Assembly (NCBI RefSeq): GCF_015482765.1
Contig: NZ_JADMLB010000021.1
Location: 1-64,000 of the forward strand
Direction: 5' to 3'
DNA: 64,000 nt
DNA from: Halodesulfovibrio sp.
GTDB taxonomy: Bacteria; Desulfobacterota; Desulfovibrionia; Desulfovibrionales; Desulfovibrionaceae
The notes under the pieces: generated by a model
What the model saw: only the letters and a program-made list of their open reading frames with translations
Told to the model about the DNA's origin: nothing
Database searches by the model: none
Part shown: positions 19,459 through 27,088 of the stretch, in pieces
How the letters are laid out: each line of letters begins with the position of its first letter
How positions within the stretch are numbered: the first letter of the stretch is position 1
Made by a program: the position numbers and the translations under genes

Positions 19459-20121
19459 ATGCTCTACAAACGACTTCTCATTATTTTCTGTTTTCTCTTA
19501 CTCCAAGGGTGCGGCTCAAAATTTTATGTCAATGTGGACTCCCTTTGCACACCCGATGCAGCAACTAAAAAACATTATGTCCTGCTTTCCGGTGATAAAA
19601 ATATCAACATTGATGATCTACAATTTCAAGAGTATGCGAGTTATATACACAACGCCCTTGCCTTGAAAGGATTTACACGGGTAACAGAAGACTCAGAAGC
19701 AGATATCGCAATACTTCTTCGATACTACATCAGCGAGCCTAAAGAGGAGGAGTACACCTACTCCACTCCTGTTTATAAAACTGTTTATTATTACGATCTA
19801 CATGGTGAAAAAGCCACACCTTACCCCATTAAGCAACTGGATGGGTACGAAACAAACGTCGCCCACTATACTACCTACACGAAATCTTTCATTCTCGAAG
19901 CAGTTGACTTTAAGACGTACTTTAAGGCTCACACAAATAAGCAAATCTGGACAACGACAGTGTGGTCATCAGGCTCGAACAGCGATCTGCGTCAAATCTT
20001 CCCGCGTTTGGTAGCTGCCGGTATGAAATATTTTGGAGAAAAAACACCTCACACTGTAGAAGTTGAGATGGATGAATCAGACAGTCGTATCCAAGAAATT
20101 AACGGTTCTTCCGAGAAGTAA
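19459..20121 (+). CDS. DUF4136-type lipoprotein
   Basis: A 220-residue exported lipoprotein. The signal peptide ends in the lipobox LLQGCGS, with the lipidated cysteine at position 18. The mature part resembles DUF4136 proteins: a segment with an Asp-rich strand (SEADIAILLRYYI), a Tyr-rich middle (YTYSTPVYKTVYYYD) and a final block KQIWTTTVWSSGSNSDLRQ with an amphipathic helix, typical of this envelope family of unknown function. The residue after the lipid Cys is Gly, so retention in the inner membrane is not signalled. GAGG at 19444-19447 is a rather distant ribosome binding site. Monocistronic. Confidence 0.75.
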   Translation: MLYKRLLIIFCFLLLQGCGSKFYVNVDSLCTPDAATKKHYVLLSGDKNINIDDLQFQEYASYIHNALALKGFTRVTEDSEADIAILLRYYISEPKEEEYTYSTPVYKTVYYYDLHGEKATPYPIKQLDGYETNVAHYTTYTKSFILEAVDFKTYFKAHTNKQIWTTTVWSSGSNSDLRQIFPRLVAAGMKYFGEKTPHTVEVEMDESDSRIQEINGSSEK

Positions 20122-20126
20122 TGTAA

Positions 20127-20156
20127 ATGCAGCTAAGTTTACCTTGGCTGCATTTT
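20127..20156 (+). terminator. terminator after DUF4136 lipoprotein gene
   Basis: ATGCAGC (20127-20133) pairs with GCTGCAT (20147-20153), followed by a short T-run. Confidence 0.7.
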
Positions 20157-20345
20157 TCATATGCTTATTACGGGTACTACAAGCAAAAAGATTGTAGCCC
20201 ATGACTAACCAGTACATTTTCCCAGTGCACTCACCTTCTTTTCATAACAATTCTTCAGCATAAGCTCACCTTATTCTATAAATAAATGTTCATATATTAA
20301 TTTCAATATATAACTATCTGTTTTACTGGACTTTATATTTTATCA

Positions 20346-20361
20346 TGTGAATTAAATCACA
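20346..20361. promoter_or_regulatory. CRP/FNR-family operator (HcpR/CRP-like)
   Basis: TGTGA-ATTAAA-TCACA is a perfect CRP-consensus palindrome about 190 bp before the DUF169 start. A 10-bp direct copy of its left part, TGTGAATTAA, recurs at 20400-20409 without the right half-site. The gap 20157-20548 holds no gene, so this is probably the promoter region of the rightward cluster. Regulators of this family in Desulfovibrio (for example HcpR) are reported to use CRP-like palindromes. The identity of the binder is inference. Confidence 0.6.
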
Positions 20362-20548
20362 AAATTTGATGGTAAGAAGCTCATTTTTACTACTTTGCTT
20401 GTGAATTAATGTGACTTAATTCTTTATTGCAGTTTTTATTGCTGGCTGATGCCCCCATTGGTAATTCCACCCTCAGATAACAACGAGCTCAACCACCAAA
20501 CCTGGTGGAATGACTGAATCTTCACAAGAAACAAACGGGAGAAGAATC

Positions 20549-21325
20549 ATGTCCGTAGATTTTAAAGAAATGCAAGCAACCCTGATGCGCGAAATGCGCC
20601 TCTACCACTACCCGATCGCTATCAAATTTTTCTACGATCAGGCAGAAGCAGACAAGTACCTTGAAGAAAACGAAGTACATGTTCCGCTTAAGCCTATGAC
20701 TTACTGTCAGTGGGAAATTGCTGCACGTATGAAAGGTCAGAACGTATACGGCACTAAAGAAATGCTCTCTTGCTCCAATGCTCACTACAGCTTTGGCTGG
20801 AAAGGCCTTGATGAAGCAGAAATCAAAAGCCACGCAAAATACACACGCAACCCTGAACAGGCGAAGCGTTTTATCGAAACGAAATCCCAGATGCCTGAAG
20901 GCATGGTAGGTATGGCAGTTATGCCGCTTGCCAACGCCACTGAAACTCCAGACGTAGTTCACTTCTATGTAGATAACATGCAGGCTTATCACCTTGCTGT
21001 TGACTACATGGCAGGCACAGACACTCACCCATTGCGCCCTGCAATCACCATGAACTCTTCTGCTTGCGGCGGTACTGTATATTCTCACATCGCAAATGAG
21101 TTCAATATGGTTCCTGCATGTTCCGGTAGTTACAATGCCGGTAAAACAGAACGCGGTGAAATCAACGTAATGATTCCGGGTGAAAAAATGATCGCTACAT
21201 ACGAACGTCTTCTCGAACGTATGGAAAATCTTGGCAGCTCTTCTATTACAAAACCGGGCGACGGCTTCCCTGGTCAGGACGTATGTAAGAACTGTCCACT
21301 CATTATCTTTAAAAAATCCAAATAG
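20549..21325 (+). CDS. DUF169 family protein
   Basis: A 258-residue cytosolic protein of the DUF169 family, whose biochemical function is unknown. It has the family's opening (RLYHYPIAIKFFYD), an early Cys in MTYCQWE, the LSCSNAHYSFGWKGLDE block and a C-terminal CKNCPLIIF pair, so several Cys are conserved-looking and could bind metal. I chose ATG at 20549 because GGGAGAAG lies just upstream. The ATG at 20510 lacks a good site. It is first in a rightward run and shares the promoter region containing the CRP-like palindrome. Codon use resembles that of a well-expressed gene. Confidence 0.88.
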   Translation: MSVDFKEMQATLMREMRLYHYPIAIKFFYDQAEADKYLEENEVHVPLKPMTYCQWEIAARMKGQNVYGTKEMLSCSNAHYSFGWKGLDEAEIKSHAKYTRNPEQAKRFIETKSQMPEGMVGMAVMPLANATETPDVVHFYVDNMQAYHLAVDYMAGTDTHPLRPAITMNSSACGGTVYSHIANEFNMVPACSGSYNAGKTERGEINVMIPGEKMIATYERLLERMENLGSSSITKPGDGFPGQDVCKNCPLIIFKKSK

Positions 21326-21401
21326 ACATTGTCATAAATATAGAGGGCGGTGCGCACATGCCGCCCTCATAATGGAACGCAATTTACGTGAGGAGGTACA
21401 C

Positions 21402-22565
21402 GTGTTTTCCAACAAACGTAACTGGGTAGGTCTCAGCCTGCTCGCCGCAGCTATTCTGCTTATGTTTTCTCAGCCCGCTCTGGCTGACCGTCTTGCTGAC
21501 GCAATTAACGCTACCCCTAAAGGTACTGGCGCTGGCCAAATTGATCCTTCAGCAGCTACCGGCTTCTTAGGTATTCCGGGTGCACCGTCTGTAAACCTCG
21601 TTATCGGTTTCTTATGGGCAATCTGGGTCGGTTGGATTTTCTCAACCGTAGGTGCATTCGGCGGTATCATGGCTGGTGTAGGTCACATCACCATTTTCGG
21701 TTTCGGCAACTACGCTTCCAGCTTTAAAAAACAGTCCCCTGTACTCAACAAACTGGTTACAGACTCCATCCGTGTTTCCAACCAGTGGCTTGTTGGTACT
21801 TCTGCCGGTATGTCTTCTTTCAACTACTACAAGATGGGTCGTCTTGTGCTGCCACTGGGTCTTTCCCTCGCAACCGGCTCCATTCTTGGTTCATACCTTA
21901 TCCCTTGGCTTACCGCAGGGCAGATTTCCCTTAAAGCGTACATCGGCTACTTCGGTCTGTTTGTACTCTTCTTAGGCTGTTACCTGCTTTACGAAACCAC
22001 ACCACGTGGTCAGGCTAACAAAAAGAAAGCAAAAGAAGCAGCTCGTGCTTTTGAAGCTACCATTAAAGAAGAACGCTCCGGCTCTTCCGTAGACACATCC
22101 GCACTTGGCGTAAAAGTAGTTTCTTTCTCTCTTACCAAATGCGTATTCACTTTCTACGGTGTTGAGTTCTCCTTTAACCCACTCGTTCCAGTTTGCGGCG
22201 GCTTTGTTATTGCCGGCCTTGCTTCCTTCCTCGGTGTAGGTGGCGGCTTCCTTCTGGTTCCGTTCCTCACAAGTGTTGCAGGACTGCCTATGTACCTCGT
22301 TGCCGGCACGTCTGCGCTTGCTGTACTCGTAGGTATGACAACCTCTATCTTCACATACATGGTTGTAAAAGATACCCCTGTATTCTGGCCTCTTATCGGT
22401 GTTGAACTTCTTGGTGTACTCGTAGGTTCCTTTATCGGCCCACGCACCTCCAAGTACATCCCTGAAGTATGGCTCAAACGCCTCTTCATCTTCCTCGCCT
22501 TCTACGTAGGTATCAGATACGCATCCAAAGGCTTCCTTGGAATGAGTCTTCTCCCTCCATTCTAG
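21402..22565 (+). CDS. TauE/SafE-family sulfite/sulfonate-type permease
   Basis: A polytopic inner-membrane protein of the TauE/SafE family, whose characterised members export or import sulfite, sulfoacetate or related sulfur anions. GTG at 21402 is preceded by a strong GAGGAGGT, giving 387 residues. An N-terminal hydrophobic segment ending ALADRL looks like a cleavable signal. About eight further helices include the family repeats GAFGGIMAGVGHI and GFVIAGLASFLGVGGGFLLV. A charged cytosolic loop of about 50 residues (KKKAKEAARAFEATIKEERS) sits between the halves. It lies between the DUF169 gene and an unknown membrane gene. The sulfur-anion substrate is inferred from the family and the sulfite reductase gene nearby. 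Confidence 0.9.
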   Translation: MFSNKRNWVGLSLLAAAILLMFSQPALADRLADAINATPKGTGAGQIDPSAATGFLGIPGAPSVNLVIGFLWAIWVGWIFSTVGAFGGIMAGVGHITIFGFGNYASSFKKQSPVLNKLVTDSIRVSNQWLVGTSAGMSSFNYYKMGRLVLPLGLSLATGSILGSYLIPWLTAGQISLKAYIGYFGLFVLFLGCYLLYETTPRGQANKKKAKEAARAFEATIKEERSGSSVDTSALGVKVVSFSLTKCVFTFYGVEFSFNPLVPVCGGFVIAGLASFLGVGGGFLLVPFLTSVAGLPMYLVAGTSALAVLVGMTTSIFTYMVVKDTPVFWPLIGVELLGVLVGSFIGPRTSKYIPEVWLKRLFIFLAFYVGIRYASKGFLGMSLLPPF

Positions 22566-22640
22566 CCACACACAGCATCTTTCAGGGGCGAGACTATGCC
22601 TGTCTCGCCCCTGTACCTATATTTTTTTATGAGGTGACGC

Positions 22641-23333
22641 ATGGATATGCAGAGTTTTTTCTTAGCACTTGACCCTTTTTTTATTGCTCCCTACCGCTGG
22701 ATAAGCGAACCGGCTATCGCGGTCTGGGCGGGCACACTTGTGCTCAGTCTTTGGTGCGTTTTTGCAGGAGAAATTTCTTCCATCTTCATTTACCATGTAA
22801 ACAGAGCATATTACGCTAAGCTGAATGCCAAGATGGTGCACATGCACAACCTCTCTATTGAGGCCATCAAACAAAAAGACAAAACAAACTTTAAAGCTGC
22901 AAACACGTGGGCAAACGAATACTTCGGAAAAGTGTTCTTTGCGCAGGCTGCGTTTTTTGCAGTTTCTCTGTGGCCTGTTCCTTTCGCACTCGGCTGGATG
23001 CAGACACGCTTCACAGGTGTTGACATTATTAGCATTCCTATGCTTTCAATTGACTTTGATAAATTTAGTCTTACTACCCTGAGTACAGACTTTATTTCTT
23101 CTACCACGCTGTCTTTAGGGTATGCTTTTGTGCTGTTAACCTGTTATATTTTGTTGCGCTATGCACTCTATAAAACACGTAAGTACATACCGTATCTTCG
23201 TAAAATTGAAGCTATGCGTGAAGAAGATGCTGAACTGATCGACCAGATCAAATCATGGGAAGAACTCAATACTTCTGCACAGGAAGCACCTGCCTTGCAG
23301 AAGGCAAAAGAAGACACAGTTACCGCTGGATAG
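22641..23333 (+). CDS. unknown three- to four-helix membrane protein
   Basis: I do not recognise this protein. It has 230 residues. Hydrophobic segments lie near residues 25-50, 96-117 and 155-175. Between the first two is a charged helical hairpin of about 45 residues (AKMVHMHNLSIEAIKQKDK and onward), and the protein ends in a charged tail after RKYIPYLRKIEAMREEDAE. A helix, then a cytosolic charged hairpin, then two more helices recalls the Oxa1/YidC/DUF106 fold plan, but the resemblance is to layout only. GAGGTG precedes the ATG. It sits 75 bp after the TauE/SafE gene and is presumably co-transcribed. Confidence 0.8.
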   Translation: MDMQSFFLALDPFFIAPYRWISEPAIAVWAGTLVLSLWCVFAGEISSIFIYHVNRAYYAKLNAKMVHMHNLSIEAIKQKDKTNFKAANTWANEYFGKVFFAQAAFFAVSLWPVPFALGWMQTRFTGVDIISIPMLSIDFDKFSLTTLSTDFISSTTLSLGYAFVLLTCYILLRYALYKTRKYIPYLRKIEAMREEDAELIDQIKSWEELNTSAQEAPALQKAKEDTVTAG

Positions 23334-23389
23334 CACGCAGCTTTTATTTAAAAAAACTGAACACAGCTATCCTCTTATGAGGTTGTTAC

Positions 23390-24382
23390 TTGAAACACCA
23401 TACGTTCCGTGCCTTTTTCCTAGTTCTTCTTCTGTGCTTCCCTCTTTTATTACAGGGATGCGGAGAAGAAGTTCCCGTTGTTAAAGTAGATTTCAGCAAG
23501 CGGGAATCCATCAAAGTTCCCGTGCCGGAACCTGCGATAACCTATGCCTATCTCCCGCAGTATTCCCACGAAATTTCGTATGCCCGTCATAACCCGCTTA
23601 TCCAGTACCTTGCTAAAGAAACTGGTCTTCCAATGCGCCAAGTTTTTCCAGACACATTTGAAGAACACATCCGCATGGTTGAACGCGGAGAAATCGATAT
23701 TTCTTTCTCCAACCCTGTTGTCTACGTAAAGCTGGCTCAACTCGGTTCTACAGCGTTCGCCCGTATAAAAGAGCCGGATGGTCGCCCTGCATTTCGCGGA
23801 CAAATTATTGTGCATGCTCAGAACAAGGCGATTCAAAAGCTGGAAGACGTTATAGGCAAACGCTGGATCGCAGTTGATCCCTACTCTGCAGGTGGCTACC
23901 TGTATGCGTTAGGATATTTTTTAGATCACGGCATTCATGCGCACAATTTCAGAGAAATTGCTTTTGCTCCGGGTCCAGGTGGTAAGCAGGAAAAAGCCGC
24001 GCTCGCTGTCTACGCCGGAAAGTACGATGTTGCTTCTGTTCGCGAAGGCGCACTTGATACCGTTAAAGATAAAATAAACTTACAGCACATCCGTGTGCTG
24101 GCAGTAACTCCGGAGTATCCGGGGTGGGTATATTCTGCCAGAAAAGGCATGAATAAAGAGATTGTTTCCAAAATTGCTGATGCCATGTTTAAACTTTCCA
24201 TGAAAGACTCTTCACAGGCAGCTATTTTATCCAATGCGCGTACAAGCGGTATCATTCCTGCGACTGATACCGACTATGACGCCGTTCGCACTCTTATTCA
24301 TAAAATAGAAGCTGATAGAGTTACATCATCACTTCCGAAAGTACCTTCACTACCAGTACAGCAGGTGACAAATGCTGAATAG
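23390..24382 (+). CDS. PhnD-like periplasmic binding lipoprotein
   Basis: A substrate-binding protein of the phosphate/phosphite/phosphonate (PhnD) type, 330 residues. It starts at TTG (23390) after TGAGG. The signal peptide ends in the lipobox LLLQGCGEE, with the lipid Cys at 24. The mature part has the family features YLPQYSHEISYARHNPLIQY, the RGEIDISFSNPVVYVKL block and GKRWIAVDPYSAGGYLYALG. No ABC permease or ATPase is near. Instead the gene overlaps the sensor kinase gene by 11 bp, so it may act as the kinase's periplasmic ligand receptor rather than in import. The ligand is unknown. Confidence 0.87.
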   Translation: MKHHTFRAFFLVLLLCFPLLLQGCGEEVPVVKVDFSKRESIKVPVPEPAITYAYLPQYSHEISYARHNPLIQYLAKETGLPMRQVFPDTFEEHIRMVERGEIDISFSNPVVYVKLAQLGSTAFARIKEPDGRPAFRGQIIVHAQNKAIQKLEDVIGKRWIAVDPYSAGGYLYALGYFLDHGIHAHNFREIAFAPGPGGKQEKAALAVYAGKYDVASVREGALDTVKDKINLQHIRVLAVTPEYPGWVYSARKGMNKEIVSKIADAMFKLSMKDSSQAAILSNARTSGIIPATDTDYDAVRTLIHKIEADRVTSSLPKVPSLPVQQVTNAE

Positions 24383-26420
24383 AATAAGCACAATGCGTTT
24401 TCGTACAAAACTTAACGCGGGAATGAGTTTAATCATCATTTCCCTTTCTCTTATTCTTGCCGTTCTGGTTACGCATATTGCTGCCAACTCTCTGGTACAC
24501 GAAACCAAACGGCGAGGTCAGGTACTGGCGGACAACATTGCCCTGCGCACTACCAGCTCTATGCTTTCCGGAGATCTGTTACAGATGAAGGAAATGGTAG
24601 ATGAACTACGTACAGTAGATAAAGATGTTGCGTATGCTTTTCTTATCAACAGTAACAACCAGATACTGGCACATACTTTTACAAACGGCTTTCCTGTTGA
24701 TTTGAAATATGCCAACGGCATCACAACGACCGATCAACCATCTATTAAGCTTGTCGATACCGGATCTGATAAATTTTATGACTTTGCTGTACCGGTCAAA
24801 GCAGGTGGGCACGTTATCGGGCAGGCACGCCTCGGGTTATCCCGCAGTCAGGTGCAAAGCGTCGTGAACGGGCTGATACTAACAATTTCCATTGTTACAG
24901 GTATCACACTGCTTATCAGCGTTGCCATATCGACACAATTTGCACACAAAATTACCCACCGTCTCGGCATGCTCGGTAAATATGCCGAAAGCATTGTCCG
25001 AGGAGAACTCAAGCTTAACCAGACTTCCGGCCTTAATAGAAACTGCTGGGAGGTCTACAAGTGTGAACAGACGGAATGCCCTGCCTACGGAAATACTGAC
25101 AGGCGTTGTTGGCAATTTGGCGAAACGCTGTGCACAAACTATTGTAGTAATAAATCCGCACGTGATCTTGATAACTGCGAAGAATGCCCTGTTTTTGCAC
25201 GAAACTCAGGCGACGAGATTCATGAACTTGCTGAAACGTTCGATGTTATGTCTCTTTCGCTCCGCGGGCATATTGCAGAGCTTGAAGAAGCAAAAAATGA
25301 TCTCACCCAGCAGCAGGAGATCCTCCGTACTATTTTTGAATCCAGCCCTGATCAATTGTCACTTATCGACAAGGAAGGAACATATGTTTCCGTCAATCAG
25401 GCATTTGCTTCCTTTGTTAAAAAGACAAAAGAAGAAATTGTAGGGAAAAAGGAATACGAAATTCCTTCTCTGCTCAATACGGCAGACACTCTTCAGGAAA
25501 CAAAGCAAATTATCTCTTCCGGCACTCCGGTTAACCGTGAAGTCCGTATCGTGCTTGAAGACGGCTCACGCAAATGGTTTAACGTCCTTAAAGTTCCTGT
25601 ACATGATGAACATAAGCAGTCTATCGGCGTACTAGGTACTGCGCGCGACATAACCAATGTAAAAGATTACCAGAATCAGCTCATCCACTCACAAAAACTT
25701 GAGTCCATCGGTAAACTGGCAGGTGGTGTTGCGCATGAAATCAACACTCCGCTCGGCATTATCCTTGGCTACTCACAGCTTCTTCAGGAAGATTTTGATA
25801 AAGAGGAGCAGGTTCATAAAGATCTTGTTGTTGTTGAAAAACAAGCCAAATTCTGCCGCAAAATTGTTGCTGACCTGCTTGATTTTTCACACCAGACCAA
25901 AAGTCAGAAAAAAGAGATGTGCTTCAACAACTCCATTATGGAAGTTGTTCAGTTGGTGCGTCACGCCTTCAAGCTTGATAACGTAGAAATTATTCCAAAC
26001 CTTGATGACAGGCTCCCTATTATTTACGGAAATCCTGAGCAGCTAAAACAGGTCTGGATGAACCTTATGTCTAATGCTATTGAGGCCATAGGTCACAATG
26101 GTGTTATCAACATCCATACAAAACTGGATATTAACAAAGGAACCATTTCTGCATGGTTTACAGACTCCGGAACCGGCATTGCCACTAATGACATTGATTC
26201 CATTTTTGACCCGTTCTTCAGTACAAAACCTGTCGGAAAAGGAACTGGACTGGGATTATCTGTTTCATTCGGTATTATTCAGGATCATGGCGGGCAGATT
26301 TCCGCTATCAGTCCTGCTCCGAAGAGTCTGCTTGAAGATGGTGCCACCCGCACTGAAAACTGGGGACCGGGAACATCCTTTCAGGTTGTTCTTCCGTTAG
26401 ACGAAATTGGATACGAATAA
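24372..26420 (+). CDS. membrane sensor histidine kinase with Cys-rich two-CW linker and PAS
   Basis: A 682-residue kinase. Helices at about 17-38 and 166-187 enclose an extracytoplasmic sensor domain of about 125 residues. After the second helix comes a Cys-rich segment (residues 222-275) with NCWEVYKCEQTECPAYG, RRCWQF, TLCTNYC and CEECPVF: eight Cys and two CW motifs, as in the two-CW domain known from this phylum. A PAS domain follows (about 318-430), then HisKA with phosphoacceptor H455 (GGVAHEINTPLG) and HATPase with MNLMSNAIEA, DSGTGI and GKGTGLGLSV. It overlaps the PhnD-like gene, and the next gene is a receiver. Redox or metal sensing by the Cys segment is inference. Confidence 0.92.
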   Translation: MLNRISTMRFRTKLNAGMSLIIISLSLILAVLVTHIAANSLVHETKRRGQVLADNIALRTTSSMLSGDLLQMKEMVDELRTVDKDVAYAFLINSNNQILAHTFTNGFPVDLKYANGITTTDQPSIKLVDTGSDKFYDFAVPVKAGGHVIGQARLGLSRSQVQSVVNGLILTISIVTGITLLISVAISTQFAHKITHRLGMLGKYAESIVRGELKLNQTSGLNRNCWEVYKCEQTECPAYGNTDRRCWQFGETLCTNYCSNKSARDLDNCEECPVFARNSGDEIHELAETFDVMSLSLRGHIAELEEAKNDLTQQQEILRTIFESSPDQLSLIDKEGTYVSVNQAFASFVKKTKEEIVGKKEYEIPSLLNTADTLQETKQIISSGTPVNREVRIVLEDGSRKWFNVLKVPVHDEHKQSIGVLGTARDITNVKDYQNQLIHSQKLESIGKLAGGVAHEINTPLGIILGYSQLLQEDFDKEEQVHKDLVVVEKQAKFCRKIVADLLDFSHQTKSQKKEMCFNNSIMEVVQLVRHAFKLDNVEIIPNLDDRLPIIYGNPEQLKQVWMNLMSNAIEAIGHNGVINIHTKLDINKGTISAWFTDSGTGIATNDIDSIFDPFFSTKPVGKGTGLGLSVSFGIIQDHGGQISAISPAPKSLLEDGATRTENWGPGTSFQVVLPLDEIGYE

Positions 26421-26546
26421 CTAATGCTGAAGAGATAGCAATCTGCCTTGTAGTCTTACCTCAGGCAGCTCAACGGCTCTTTTCAGTTTTCAGCAGGTAG
26501 ATACTGCCTGTTTATACGCTTACCTTACTGCAACAAGGATATAGCT

Positions 26547-26912
26547 ATGGCAACAATCATGGTGCTCGACGATGTTATTGACGCAGGTGTTCTTATTAAA
26601 CGCATTTTAGAGCGCAAAGGACATTCCGTACTGGTATTTACAGACGAAGAAGAAGCCCTGACCTTTGCCCAGAAAGAAACCCCTGATCTTGCAATTCTTG
26701 ATATCAAACTCCGCAAGATGACCGGTGTGGAAGTGTTGGCTGAATTAAAAAAACGCTCCGCTGATACTCAGGTCATTATGCTCACCGGCTATCCGACGCT
26801 AGAGACAGCCCGGGAGTCCCTTAAACTTGGTGCAAACGAATATTGCGTTAAACCGATTGATAAAGAAGAACTGGAAAACAAAGTACAGGAAGTGCTTTCC
26901 GCCGCAGTATAG
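26547..26912 (+). CDS. single-domain response regulator (receiver only)
   Basis: A 121-residue CheY-like receiver with no output domain. The acidic pocket is D8/D9, the phosphoacceptor is D52 (LAILDIKL), the switch Thr is T80 (VIMLTGYP) and the conserved lysine is K102 (CVKPIDK). It probably takes phosphate from the sensor kinase encoded 126 bp upstream. With no DNA-binding domain it must act on a protein partner or in a phosphorelay; the dikinase-like protein encoded next is a candidate target by position only. Confidence 0.93.
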   Translation: MATIMVLDDVIDAGVLIKRILERKGHSVLVFTDEEEALTFAQKETPDLAILDIKLRKMTGVEVLAELKKRSADTQVIMLTGYPTLETARESLKLGANEYCVKPIDKEELENKVQEVLSAAV

Positions 26913-27088
26913 TTTTGTGCGGGCACCTTCTGTAGAACGGGCAAAACTGCCTTTACGTTACCTTGTCAGCATGACACTGCCGGTGTCTTCTTTGCCCGTT
27001 CTCTGAATCGTATTTCAAACACGCAGTCACGTGTGTTATCTTCTCTTTTAATTGATCTGTTATCTAACTCACTGAGTTCAGAGGGACT

